Below, one piece after another: positions 23,501-36,500 of a stretch of DNA of 64,000 nucleotides. The translations under genes and the position numbers were made by a program. The stretch comes from Bolinopsis microptera (lineage: Eukaryota; Ctenophora; Tentaculata; Lobata; Bolinopsidae), in NCBI RefSeq assembly GCF_026151205.1, contig NC_087080.1:13401337-13465336 (forward strand). The letters run 5' to 3'. How positions within the stretch are numbered: position 1 is the first letter of the stretch; each line of letters begins with the position of its first letter. Under the pieces are notes generated by a model that was given only the letters and a program-made list of their open reading frames with translations, was not told the origin of the DNA and did no database searches.

Positions 23501-25083
23501 ATCTGCCTCTGGAAGTAGAGGTGGTAGGGCTCAGGTAAATAATTAAACTGCGCAGACATTTTTATAATCCATCGTTGATCATATCATCAGAAGTATCACT
23601 TTATAAGTAATAATAAATACAGTAACGTCTGATAGTCGTAGCATATAGAAGTGTATTTCATTATTCATGACTTACTGTGATGTGACAGGATGGAGGACAC
23701 AGAGGTTCCTCTGCTGTAGGTGGATCTCAAGGAGGATCCAGAGGTGGATCCAGAGCACGAGGAGGTGCTGATGTGGAGTTTGTAGACGTTGGATACAACA
23801 ATGGAGTGGATGTTCGTGTAGAGACAGGCACGGTTCAGCATACTGGTGGACATGGTGCTCCCAGTGGAGGCAGTTATGTGGTTAGTTCCTTAAATATGTT
23901 TTTATTAGTGTCGCTTTAATTATATTTTGCATATTCAGAACCTTGAGCTAGTGGCTGAGGCAATTATCAATAATCATGCTTTAATTCCGTTTAATTTTAT
24001 AATAACATTTTTTTGACGATATAACGATTTAGGAGGGGAAATCAATGATAGGACAATCACCAGTGAAGAAGTCCTCGAAAAATATTGTGAAATTTGTCGA
24101 TACAAAGGTGAAGCATCATGCATGTGCATAATTTGAAAGCCCATCCTTCAGGGACCTTTCTGCTTAAGAAAACTTTCTCATGAAGATATCTTCATTCCTT
24201 GTCATTGAGACAGTAATTTTTTCTTTTTTATTTTATGATAGAATCTTAAAAAATCTACTCGAAAGCTCGCCCATAAAAGTTTGCATAAAACACCCTAAAC
24301 CATCAATGATGGAACATCTATCATGAAATTTGAAGCAGTTAGTTGCACTCTGCTCCAAAATAATACTTTCTTTTTTTTTCATTCGCCTGACCGGATATCT
24401 TTATCGTGTGTTTACTTTTCATATTATGATGAAAACTATTGATCGCCAAATTTCCCATTGCAAAGTGAATTATGATAGACAATCATCTAACTATCTAAGA
24501 AAAAAATCTTCTCAAAATTATTTTAAAATGAATGTTCAACCATTCCAGCACCATTCTGATAACGAGTGTGGAATGTGTGGCAGCCCAATTCCTCCCGAGC
24601 CACTTTACCATCATGACCAATATTTTCGATAAGTTTTTGTCCTATCAGTTCAGGTAATTGTATCAAAATTTTTTTCACGGTGCGAGCATCCACTTTTGAC
24701 TAGCTTTCAGGTTTTTGTTTTTGAACAGTTTTTGCCTTTAATGGAAAAAAATAATATCCACCGTTTTAGTTTTACAAAGATACATGGCTGAGTAACGGAG
24801 AGTAACATTACATGCTGATATTACCAAACATGTGTCGATTGTTTCTATCATGTAACAAACCCCCAAGGTATCCAGTGGGGCCCGAGTAGCAGGCTCCGCC
24901 AGCTCCCACAACGTCCAGCACGGAGGTGACATGGGCAACATGCAGGTCAGATCGGATGGTATGCAAATGATATCCGGTGGTGGTGGAGGTGGTACCCACG
25001 TGGTCTCTGGTGGTAACTTCTCTGGTGGAACTGAAGTCAGAACTGAAGTCAGAACTTCCAGAAGATCTCACAAGAGACATTGA
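17591..25083 (+). CDS. Large tandem beta-hairpin-repeat protein with GPDG and Ser/Gly-rich C-terminal part (unrecognised family)
   Basis: Function unknown. Eighteen exons: 17591-17635, 17766-17982, 18898-19115, 19269-19534, 19665-19789, 19977-20215, 20356-20503, 20723-20871, 21041-21266, 21392-21536, 21683-21862, 22015-22138, 22253-22353, 22512-22902, 23101-23534, 23689-23880, 24033-24107 (least certain), 24868-25083; about 1,163 residues. Phases fit except one missing base in exon 9. Residues 15-87 hold two acidic Ser patches (SSDEDTSSSFHS, SEEDTSGDLYSE). About residues 100-810 contain roughly 18 short units of the form Y/F-x-V-x-x-x-G-x-x-Y-x-V-x-x-x-x-I, e.g. YKVTINGQDYTVPASKC, VTINGRKYSV, VTFKGREYRIPISDC, YYTVRRGGKKYNI. 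Next come GYFGPDG.YYGPDG repeats (about 840-885), a basic MRRRRRKSR, a run of 17 Ser, and a Gly/Ser/Arg tail. No signal peptide is seen. An AATAAA lies at 25249-25254. A structural or scaffold role is a guess. Confidence 0.78.
18028..18791. mobile_element. Mariner/Tc1-type MITE, 764 bp, in intron 2 of the hairpin-repeat gene
   Basis: Perfect 32-bp inverted termini starting CAGGGTGGGCCAAAAGTCAG, flanked by TA at 18026-18027 and 18792-18793. The terminus style CAGGGTG.CC.AAAAGTC and TA duplication are typical of Tc1/mariner. No transposase reading frame. Confidence 0.88.
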
Positions 25084-25447
25084 AGCTGGTCAAGTTTAGA
25101 ATTAGGGTTTGGTGCGGGTAGAGAATCAGAAATGCTCGGGATTGTTTTTGGACAGTAGTTTATCAAGTATTTCTATATTGAACAGTATATTTCAGATTAA
25201 TTAGAGCGCAATATGTACTGTGTTGTTAATGTTCAGAACACTAACGAAAATAAATCAAATAATCTTTACATACAAGCAATCGTCAATACATATTTTCAAG
25301 TAAAATTTTACAATTTAATCCATATTTACATTTTAAATATTTTACTCCCAATATCCGATCAAATTAGGCTTATGTGAACCCCAAAAAATAAAGTCTTCAA
25401 TATTCTTTAAACAAATTGCAATGACAGTCTCAAATCTAAGACAATAA
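25084..25447. other. Convergent 3' intergenic region
   Basis: A 364-bp gap between the stop codons of the hairpin-repeat gene and FTCD. It holds AATAAA on the plus strand at 25249-25254; nothing else is seen. Confidence 0.5.
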
Positions 25448-28400
25448 TCATTTCTCAAGTGCTGCAAGAAGTCGAGATGACATCAGTTCGGAAGTTTCCA
25501 AAAGTTTTCTTGCTTTGGCCGCTATCTCTTGCTTGGTTTTGTCATTTAAAACGTCATCTAGATTTATCATTACAGTTTTATATGCTCCCCAGATTCCTGT
25601 TTCGATGCATTTGATTGCTACCTGAAATAAGGAATGCTTACATTACTTTATTTCATTTCAAATCGAATTCAAATCTACTGACAAAGGGATAAAAGATGAC
25701 TTCTTGTTAAACTAAATGCTATCTTATAAACATTTACCAAAGTTAAACACCTACAAACACTTGAAGCATCCTCAAGAGACATACCTGTAAGTCAGATTTA
25801 AGACTAGCATTATAGTTAGTAGACAGATCCTCCAGTGGAGCCCAGCAACTGCATCCCAGTTCCATTATTTTCATAGGCACGTGAATGATGGTCAGCAGTG
25901 CTTCTTCAAGTGCTTCCTGCTTCCGGGCTGTTTCCTCTTCGTTGGCCTGATTTTGTGTGTATTGGTAAAATTAATATTTAAATATAATACTATATCCTGT
26001 GTTGAAATCGAAACTTGATAATGATTAATGCTGGAAATGAAGCATTATCTTAATCACTTACCGCAGGCATCTTCTGAGCGACGAGATAGTTGCTGAAAGC
26101 CATAGCGTCAGCGTCAATAAGAGGAGTAATCTGGTCGATAGTTTTGTGAAGGACAGGAAGGATTGAGGTGACTGTTTTCTCGGCTGAGTCGTGCTTCTTG
26201 CTTCCGTATGTCATCCATCCTGTCATCTGACCTGAGAGAGAGGAGATTGTTTAGTAATGAGATAGATGCTGTCTTGAAAGAAAATAGAGTTGTCTGATCT
26301 GCATTCTGAATATCCTCCCCAATTGAAAGTAGTAGGCTGCATGTATATTATGTTGCTTTTCTAACCGAGAGCGAGACCGAGTGCGGTTACGAGTGCAGAT
26401 ACACTTCCTCCTCCAGGGGTGCTGGTTCTGGAACCCACACTCTCAACAAACTGCTGAACTGTTGAGCTTTGTAGAGGCCCGTGTCTGTTCACTCCTAGCA
26501 CGTACTCTATTACCTGCAAATGAAGGAGAATCAGTCTAGATATCGAGAAATAGGTACAATTTGTTATTGCCAATTGCCATAGTCATGTTTTGATTATTGA
26601 ACTTCCATGATACTTGATAGTGAATTGATTTAATCTCAAAACGGAAAAGTGGAAATCGAAAAAAAATTGTTTTTAAGGCAATTATAATAAGTACAAACCT
26701 TGGATTCTGGTTTGAATTCAGACACAGAGTTTAGTCCAAGTCTGTCAATAACGAATCTCAACTTCTGCTGCTCCTTCATAAGGAAAACGTTTTCTTTCTC
26801 GATATAATAATCTGCAGCTTTTATCAGTGCTTGAAGCGGGATGCTACCCACAATGTGACTACCTGAAGAGATTTTAAGATTATTATTATACTCATAGCGA
26901 CAATCCAAATTGATATGCATGCGCAGCAGAGGGCTGCACTTTTGCGGGCGTTGCAGATTGTTGCAGCAAACATTTGTACAATGAAATTCAAAACAGTTGC
27001 GAGATTTCAAACAAAACCACTATAACCACTATAACGCATATTCATTTTTAATCCCTTATTATTTTGTTTTATATTTAAAAAACAACTTACCAACTACAGC
27101 GATACTCTGTTCATTAGCGTGTTCTCTTATCGTGTCCATGACATCGTTCAATCCACAAGTGTTGCAATCCAGAATCTGAAAAAAGATCATTTCAATTTTT
27201 TGACGTTAAATACAAATTAAATTAGGAAGAAAGCATGCAAACTGTCGACTAAAACTCTTTTATATATGAATCAATTAACCAAACTCGTGATCGTGGTTAA
27301 CAAACAAAGGATCAAGAGCAAACCTCGCATCCGATAACAGCATTCCCACTGTCCTCTAACAGAACGGTCTTAGCTCGGAGGTCGGTGCGGTTGTTGAGGT
27401 GTTTGCAGATCTTGTTGGCTTGGTCACGTGTTCCCATCACGTTAACGTTGAACATCAAGTAACTCCTTGACGTTCCTGAGGGAGATTATAATTTCAATAT
27501 GATGATCCTCGAGAGCAGGAATTTCTAGTCCTAAAACCTACAGAATCAGTATGAAAAATGGCTCTACTGTTTAAAAAGGTAAGCAATTTATATATTCTAA
27601 TTCATAACAGTCCTCCTTTCCAAGATGGCTCATTTGATAGAGCTTCAAAACTCACCAACAAGAGTAGTTCCCCAAGAGGGAGAGAAGTCTTTCGGTCCGA
27701 ATATTGGTTCATTAGCCTCGATAGCAGCTGGCAGGTCATCATAACCCACATCTTCTATAGGGGAGCAGTTGAACTGGTATACTGGCACCTGGAGGATTAG
27801 GGTTTAAACTGATAAACTGGCACAAACTGAACACCGATATTCTAGATATTCCAAACTAAGGTCCAAACTTCAAACAAACCAAATGTTTTAAAAGTTGGAT
27901 GATAAACTTTATAGATTAATAACCTAAAAAGATGCGCGCCAAGTTGGACTCGTCGATGGTCTTTCCATGAAACCAATAATTTTCGAGTATCACCCATTAA
28001 AATAAACTTACCTCAAGAAGATCAGCGAGGTTGTGGCTGAAAGTGTTGGCGATGTCCTCACACTGTTGAGGTCCGATGTTGCTAAAAGGAGTGAACACCA
28101 CAGCGTGCAAAGCTCCCACTGGGTTCAGGGGTCCTGGGAAAGCAGGAGTTAGTAAATGTAAGTGAAACAAACATTGAATATATGCCACATGTTAAGTGGT
28201 CTCTTGTATAAAAGAAACTGGCTCACTGGCTGTAAGTTTATGCGTGATATCAGAAAAGATCTAAATTCGATTCAAATCAACGCAGATTTCTTTTCTCGAA
28301 TCATAATCATCCATTTAAATTTCCCGAAACATTAAAACATATAACTATAAGTTCTTTGGTTTCAGTTTCGCCGCGTTAATTATAAAATGCTAACCTTTGT

Positions 28401-28981
28401 GGAACCTCATGTCAACACTCCTCTGGACGATAACAGCAGCGTTCAGAGCTCCTTCCACAACTGTTTCGGGGGAACCTACAAAGGAAGCCACCATCCTCTC
28501 CGCACCCTTATCTGCGTGCACGTGAACCTTGGGGAGAAGTGGAGTTAGTAATACGACTGTTTAGATATGGAAGAAACAAGTTAATTGCATCTTTATTTAA
28601 ATTAGTGGAACAGAATTTTACTCAAAATAAAACGTCCGGGAATGAAATATTGCAATTGGTTGACCACCTGGCGTGGGAGCTTCTTGTAATCGGTTACTAG
28701 TTATAACTAGTTTACTAGTTTATTAGTTTACTAGGTTACTAGGTTACTAGGTTACTAGGTTACTAGGTTACTAGGTTACTAGGTTACTAGGTTACTAGGT
28801 TACTAGGTTACCAGGTTACTAGGTTACTAGGTTACTAGGTTACTAGGTTACTAGGTTACTAGGTTACTAGGTTACCTACCAGAATACATGACTCAGTGTG
28901 ACAGATGGCCTCTGTGACCGTCTCCACAAGTTCTTGCCGGGTGTCACTGATGATAACAACACAGTATGCTAATCTCTCCAT
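25448..28981 (-). CDS. FTCD: Formiminotransferase-cyclodeaminase (FTCD), degenerate formiminotransferase domain
   Basis: FTCD normally transfers formimino from formiminoglutamate to tetrahydrofolate and then cyclodeaminates it (histidine catabolism). Eleven exons: 28880-28981, 28395-28527, 28012-28133, 27656-27788, 27324-27475, 27091-27175, 26699-26862, 26366-26513, 26062-26231, 25785-25946, 25448-25621; phases agree, 514 residues (human enzyme 541). Residues 1 to about 180 match the FT N-subdomain (ASFVGSPETVVEGALNAA, FGPKDFSPSWGTTLVG). Then comes the FT C-subdomain, the linker GSIPLQALIKAADYYIEKEN and a cyclodeaminase domain with STPGGGSVSALVTALG, MTGWMTYGSKK and LIDADAMAFSNYL. The usual VPNFSEG start and the GEHPRMGA histidine motif are replaced (VVIISDTRQ, GPLNPVGA), so FT activity is doubtful while the cyclodeaminase motifs look intact. 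No introns or frames are broken. Confidence 0.9.
28690..28875. repeat. 8-bp minisatellite (GTTACTAG)n in FTCD intron 1
   Basis: About 20 head-to-tail copies of GTTACTAG with a few variants, ending right at the exon 1 donor (exon 1 ends at 28880). The donor GTAGGTAACC abuts the array. Confidence 0.9.
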
Positions 28982-31400
28982 TCTTTATTATCTAACCCTG
29001 CTACAAGCTACTGCCATTTGGAGTAATAAATTAAGAATAAGATACAATAAATATTCAAATAATTAGTTTATAAGTTTTACGCAAAATTGTGATTTTTGGG
29101 AAACACAATCGCGGTGCAACTGATGTCATTTTAAGCCACTGGCACTAGTCACTAGCCACGCTTGACGCTGACGAAGCGAATGAAATGACCGAATAAGAAT
29201 GAAGGAATTAAGAAGTGAGGGTTAAGTAGCAGTGGAGCTTCACTTTGCGAGTCATTGTCCTGCTGTAATATTGGTGAAGTTGAAATAATATCCATGGGAT
29301 TTGTATAGTGAACCATGGTTACCGACCGGTTACTGTTTCTAGCGTTTCGCTGTGGCACTTACAACTTAATTTGTAATGTTATACTACGTAATAATACAAA
29401 ATGTTAAATCATAAGATTAAATCTGAGATTGAGCGTAGAGAATTTAAAATTTTCTTTCGTTTTAGGTAATTTCTTAAATTATGTCAAGTAAATTTAGATT
29501 AGGTCTACCAAGCGTCCCTTTTAAATTTACGTCAGTCTCAGCATTAATACTAATAGCAAGGCCAAATAAGATTGACAAATAGGCTGGAGAGCCTAAACTT
29601 AACAGCGGTTATATTCTTAATGAATGACTTACAACCAACAAAGCAAAATAATATTTGTCATATCTCTTAAAGAGAATTATCGCTTCATGCATTTGTGTAA
29701 TGTGTATGAAGCAGTTATTAGTTTAGAGCGAAAAAACAAAAGGATTCAAATTAAACAGCCGCACATCTAAATCTCCAGGACAACATGTAAGAAATTAGGA
29801 TCGCAAGAAACTCGAAAAAGATGAGCTTTACACAGTATAGCATCATGGTTACCAGGACAACAGCACTTAATTTACTCCGGGGAGGTATCGTATGTAGAGA
29901 GCGAGCTATTCTGCCAGTTTATTACAGATCAGGCTGTCCACATTTTCATGGCATGGACTGTTTTTATTGGAGTCATTAAAATTACGTTAAAATGCATAGT
30001 GCTTACGCGGAAAATATTAAGACTAAAACTTATAAAAGTGCAACTGAAAATGGACAATTAAAATCTAAAATCCAATCCGTGGATAAATATAATACGGGAG
30101 CATTAAATTTTAAAATAAATGTTACTTGTTGATGATTCGCAGTGTCAGGTTCCATTATTCACATATTACTACAGTTAGATGGATGGTCAATATGGAACTT
30201 TTTTTGGTTTTGGTTTTGGTTTAAAGAGCTTATACATGCCACATATGTCCAGGTGTATTATAATAATGCAGGACTTCTAGGCAATGAGCTTGGTTGTGGG
30301 ACACACTCAACTGGGGAAGTTGAGAGGCCTCAATCAAGTCTCATTAAAGAGATATCAACAGAGTGTGAACCACTGCCAAATTAACTTAACCACTGCCAAC
30401 TTAACTTCAAATTCAAAATTTAAGGTATATATCATAACGTAAATACCAACTCCATGCTAATAGTTGTAACATTATACGTTACTCTCAAAGGAGTGAGTCA
30501 GTAAATCTAATTCTAACTCACTAAGTTTGGGACTACGAACTAAAAAAAACTAAAACGTAACATCCGCTCACCAAGAACGCTTAAGTGCGATTAAAAACGG
30601 TCACAATGATCAACGAGTCGAAGTAACTGTAGTTAAACGTTAAGTTTAAAAGTGAAGCATTATGACACAATATGCAATAATCATAATACAGTCTTGTATT
30701 TTCTAATTCTACATGACACATGGCTGTAACGGTCACCTTGCTTGTTGAGCACGTGGGCCACCTTATCACGTGTTATCAGGTCAGTACGTGAGATAGCATG
30801 TGATGTGTAACGAATGTTATACTCACAGCTGCGTACTGCATCACGAGACTCTAAAACTTATTTCAGATGATAACTCCGAATAAGAATCATTAGATAATAA
30901 ATCCTCTGAGCCTGAGAAAAAGTCTATGATTATTTGGTTCTTTGATTATCCCCAATTTCAACCCAAAAGATAATCCATGGTTCCGTCAACTGTAATAGAG
31001 GATATGTAGGAACTACTGAGAAGTCGTTAAAATGCAATAATTTTCAATACTCCATTGTCTGCGTGAATTTATTCTTGTGAAAGAATGTGGAATGAGCAAA
31101 ATAAGAATACATCATAAGACAAGTGAAACATTTCCTTCATAATTTACGAAAAAAGTTGCAGAATATAATTATACACAGCATTATTCAACATAACACGAAT
31201 TCTTGACCTCCAAGTAAAAATAGCCTCCGGGGTCACTACAACATTCTAGAATGAAGCAGACGAGGGCGATTAGCTGCAATCACTGGACAGCAACGACAAC
31301 CAATAAGCTGTTGAGCTGTCATGTCACGTGACTAACAAAACAAATCTGCCCGTCTCCGAGAAACAAGTCGGTGCTGCTAACTTCACTCAGACACTGTAGA
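28982..31400. other. Upstream/intergenic DNA of FTCD, no gene seen
   Basis: AT-rich. An ATGGAG start is followed upstream by no clear TATA box. A TGGTTTTGGTTTTGGTTT run lies at about 30205-30222. CACGTG boxes occur at about 30751 and 30768. No supported exon. Confidence 0.4.
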
Positions 31401-32170
31401 CGCAAAGTATACTATAATGTATACTTTAAAGTATAAAGTTGGTCGTTTAGCTCCGGACAGTCTATGCACGGTCCCTGCACGGTCCATGCAACAACAAGAG
31501 AACACTCCATGCACGGTCCCTGCACAATGAACACTTGATGCACGGTCAGTCCCTGCACACTCCCTGCACGGTCTATGCACGGTCCCTGCACAGTAACATA
31601 TGAACACCGGCACTTTTGTAATAACAGCTCCTCAACTTCACATTACCAAACCGGCTACTAACCGGCACTTAAAAAGTGGTCACTAGCCGGCTACTAACCG
31701 GCTACTAGCCGGCTAGTGACCACAAAGTGGCTACTAACCGGTTACTAGGCGGTCACTAGCTCTAAAGCAGACCTACTTTCTCGAGGTTCCAAACCGGCTA
31801 ATAGCCGGCTCTTGTAAAGTGGTCACTAGCCGGCTACTAACCGGCTAGTAGCCACCAAGTTTGGTAATGTGAAGGTTTGGTAATGTGAAGTTGAGGAGCT
31901 GTTATTAAAAAAGTGGCTAGCCGGTGTTCATATGTTACTGTGCAGGGACCGTGCATAGACCGTGCAGGGAGTGTACAGGGACTGACCGTGCAGGGACCGT
32001 GCATCAAGTGTTCATTGTGCAGGGACCGTGCATGGAGTGTTCTCTTGTTGTTGCATGGACCGTGCAGGGACCGTGCATAGACTGTCCGGAGCTAAACGAC
32101 CAACTACCCAAAGTTTTTCAAAAGTATAACATATACTAAAAGTATAACGCTTACTATAAAGTATACTATT
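31400..32170. repeat. Foldback (long inverted-repeat) element with TGCACGGT arms
   Basis: The left arm (about 31401-31640) and right arm (about 31885-32169) are long imperfect inverted copies starting AGTATACT. Each arm holds dense repeats of TGCACGGTCCCTGCA (or the inverse GCAGGGACCGTGCA), followed by ACACCGGC. The centre (31640-31870) is an array of CCGGCTACTAACCGGC-type units. No transposase. Confidence 0.8.
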
Positions 32171-33529
32171 AACAGTACAAGAACACGTTAAGGGATCAAT
32201 GCTGCAGATATCCATAGGTATCGTTCCCACAATACGTAATCATACAGTGTGACAGAGGTGTGGGGGTTTCCAAATAATTATGAGCTAGTGTTATATTTAC
32301 AAAATAGCTATGCGCAAAGGTAATTACAGGGGGTTTGGGGGCCGGGGGTGGGGGTTATGAATTGCACACAATTGATAACGTAATATGTGAACGGTCCCAT
32401 GACACAGAGGAGGACTACAATGTTGGAATATTGGCTTGTTTATGCCAGCATATGATTATGTCGGAGGAGAAACCACATGCTGCTCCATCAGTTGACTTGT
32501 CGTTGCTTTTGTGTGTAAGCTGATCGGTTAATCGGGAACACAAAGCGCAGTTCCAGTACAATTATACAGGCACACCAGGGCCCAGGGGCCAATTTCACAT
32601 TCATTTAGAAACATTATAGAAATTGACAATGATTGTGTAGAGAGTTTGTCAAAAATTCTCCGACAAAGTGACTTCTTCGGAAGAAATGTATTTATAAACT
32701 GTAAATTCCCAAACAGTAAAAGATGGACAACTTCTGCAGACAGTACAGTTTCTCCTCGCTTCTAATAGAAAATATGTGGTGTGCATAACTGCATACAAGC
32801 TGCATTATGTGTATTTAAAGCTGCATTTCCTGGCCACTTCATGAGTTGCACTTAGCCACAGGCGCTATGGCTGGGACTCAAATAGAATATTATTATAAAA
32901 CATTAACAATCATAACACCTGTCAAAAAAGGCAAATTCATCAGATTTTAAGCAACTCAACCATTATTTCGTTTCTCAATATTATTAGCCAAATCTTTATT
33001 TATGTAAAACAAAATTCCCCATTGACTTCAGTCTGTTTCTTTAATAATTAAATATTATTACAATAAACAATTTAAGCGGCCAGCGCAGAACTCTGTATTT
33101 GATTAAACTTCAGTTCATAATCCTTCATCACTAAAACTTAGCAGGCATTAAATATATTTTAAACTTTAATGCATTTATTGAATAGTTAAATAATTTCATA
33201 AAAAACCGATCGAAATATGTATACTGTTTAGTCGACGATTCCTGTGGATTCTTTATACAATACTTTACAGGTATACTTTACAGGTCAATGAGCCAGTCTC
33301 CAATCAATCAACCAGGTTGATGAATTCAAGTATTTTCAAAATAAACGTAGTTATTAATACAGATATCGGAGTTTTAGCAAAGTTCATATAAAACACAAAC
33401 GTTAAATCCAAAAAGCATGTTCAACAACATTTTCTTCCACGCTTGTCAAGTTGATACTGTCTGCGTTGAGAATATTCTCTAATGTTTCGCAAGTTGATGT
33501 AGTCAGCGTTGAGAATATTTCCTTGTGTT
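32171..33529. other. Intergenic AT-rich DNA, no gene seen
   Basis: No supported exon. A G-rich run (GGGGGTTTGGGGGCCGGGGG) lies at about 32329-32350. A 3'UTR of the minus-strand membrane-protein gene ending at 33530 is expected at the right edge. Confidence 0.4.
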
Positions 33530-36500
33530 TCATAAGTTAGTGCTGTCATTGTTGAACTCTACCTCTTCAATTTCCTCGTCCTTGAAGCGGCGGTAGTAGG
33601 AGGAACCCCCCTCTGTGGCAGAACTCTTCTTCCTGAAACAGAATAATTAATTCCACGTAACTAAGTTATCAACGAATCCTCAGGTGGCAATTAAAACATC
33701 GTCTCAATTAAGTTATTTTTTTAACAGTACTATTTAACTTAATAATTGATCGAATAGCCAAAAATCAAGTAAGTGTTGTTGTTTTATCACATCCGTGATA
33801 ATGAACAGACTTGACCAAAGCTGTTTATGTTTACTTCTTTATATAGTAGTAGCAACTTCCTTACTCGTTAATCTTTTTAAAAGATACACGTACGGATATT
33901 ATCTATTTATATCGGCGTTTTTTCCTTGATTATAGCATTTACACTTTTAATTTTTATTGATACGTACCAGCCTAAGACAAATTTGAATAAAATTTTGTAC
34001 TTCACGTACGACACTTTAGTCGATTTAGAAATCATCTTATAATTGCATACAGTAATGGAACTGTTGCAAGATGTATCCATTAAAACTTTGTTTGAATTGA
34101 AATGATACTTAATAAATTAGTGCGTCTGAATATTTAATACATTTTGATAATATTTGATTAATTCTTATAATTGAAGTTTGATAACTCCTAAGTCTGTTAT
34201 ATATACATATAAATCTAGGATACAGCATTCACAATCTTACAACGACAGAGACGAGGTGTGCTGAGTAGAACTACCAGCTTGACACGCCCTAACAAATGCC
34301 AGCAGCCCGGAGACAGGGTCTGGTACGTGCTCCAATACAGCAGCTCACACTGCAACAAGGTTCTGAACAGGACACCAGTAGAGCCTCAGCTGAACATGGC
34401 CCGGATAAGATAGTAGTGAACGGGGCGGTCGAGATAGGTATTGATGTCTTTCCAGGACCTCCCAACACATTAGCCATCTCACGGGAGATAAGTATTGATG
34501 CACCAAACACGCTCGACTTATCACGTGGTATTGAGACTATCATTGAGAGCCCCTCTTCTCAGAGTAAGTCCCCTTTCCATCTTCACCAGGACAAAATAGG
34601 GTCTCCCCAGTCTGCAACTAAGAGAAATATCAAGAAGAAAAGAAGAGTTCCCTTCTTGAGTTATGAGGCGGCTATGTGGATTGTTCATGTGATTCTGGTA
34701 GTGTTGGCATGTGTAGACAGGTTTACATGGAACGTTTGGCCGCGACAAAACACCTTCAAGATCGGAGGAGGAGGTGCAGGGGGAGACAAGATAGACGGTA
34801 TTCTTGATGGACCCTGGTCCGTTCAGATGTACGATATTTTAGCCAGAGTCTCGGGACGGTTCTCTATCTTAGCGCTGAACTTGATGCTGTTTGTCAGGTT
34901 GAGGACTGTTGAAAGTTGGCTGTCTTCCTCCTGGATAAACAAACATGTGATTGATTGTAGCAATATAGTGAACGCGAATTTGAGGCTGCATATTTGGAAT
35001 GGTGTAGCCATGGTCGTCCTGATGCTGTTCCATGTGTGGAGCATCTTGTTTCCTTGTGTTTTTCATGGATTTGGTGCCCAAATACTAGTCGGAACTTTGG
35101 AATGGCCTCTGTCTGAACGGAAACCACAGGGATTTAAAGATGCTAACGCCACCGCAAAAATGATGAGCCTTCAGTATGATGACTGTTTCAGGCTTGTCGA
35201 GATCACCATCATATTCGGAGTCATGGCCCCTCTCAGTTACTATTGGTTCTTTAGAAAATGGCACATAGCCATCCACGTTCACCGAGTGATGGCAGCTATA
35301 TTCTGTATCGATATAGTCCGCAGACACACTCATCCACACTCCATATTACTCAACATTCCCGTTTTTGTGGTTTGGATAGTTGACAAAGTAATTTTCGCGT
35401 ACTGGGGAGATGCAAGTTTATCACAATTTCATAGGATTTTGCTTGGAGAAGATTACATGGTGTTGCTGTGGAAATCGGATGGACACCATCCAAGTAAAAG
35501 TTTAGCACCAAACTTTTACCTCAAGTTGAAAGACAGTTCTCTGTCCGAGAACGCTCATGCTTTCACTGCTTTTCAAAACAGGGGACACGTCCAGTTAAAA
35601 GATGTACCTGGTGGTTGGAACACGGGGATCATGATCAGGATTTATCGGAACAAAAGAAAGTACCCTCTTTCAAAGAAAGACAGCACCTCACACACAGGTA
35701 GAATTGCAGATGCTGACAAATCATCAGCTGTTTTGGAGGCGTACGGACCGTACACAGGTGAAATGTCCGAGCTGATAAAAAACTGCCAAAGCAAAACACA
35801 GTGCTTTTCAGGCAAATCTTCCAACTGTTTTAGCACCCTGCCAGGAGGTTTACAAAGTGACGGGCCAGTGGTTCTGATCGGTACAGGGTCTGGTATCAAC
35901 TACCTCCTAGACGCGATACAATACCGGTTTACTGGAGGGAACCAGCTCATCATACTGTGGAGTACTGGTGATAATTTCCTGTTCAGTTGGGTCAGAAAGC
36001 TTGTGGATCAGATAGTATCTCGTGAGGATACGTATCTCAAGATAGTGCTCGCCAACTCTGATAAGATAAACATGATACGGCAGGCTTGGTCGGAAGCTAA
36101 CCAAGGTTCATTGAAAACGAGTTCAAGAAAAGCAATGAGCCCTGAACAGCTGTTCAACTCTCAAAATAGCCATCCGAATATAGTTCGATACATCTCGGGA
36201 AGAATCCCCTTTGAGGAAGAAATACCGCACAATTCGACAGTCTTCTTCCAAGGGTCCCGCACAGTCCGCAAGGCAGTCGACGCAGCTTGTACAAAAAATA
36301 ACTGTACCGCGTACTTTGGGCGAGGAAGCAACAATGTCAGAAAGATAGTGTTTAAGGAGATAGCACAAAGATCCCTGGTCTACGTCAATCAAAGTTTCAG
36401 ACGATTATCAAAAGCTGTCGACGATTTGGATCTTAAAAGAAGACTCTCACAAGTTCCAAATGTTTCCTTCAGGTCAACCGCTGCTACCGACAGAGATTCC

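Noticed and set aside
24330-24632. 100-residue plus-strand frame with CGMCGSP
   Set aside because: In an intron of the hairpin-repeat gene; no acceptor/donor pair fits its frame and the composition is AT-rich.
31383-32230. Open frames of about 70 residues on both strands
   Set aside because: They read the inverted TGCACGGT repeats and mirror each other; no splice sites or domain.
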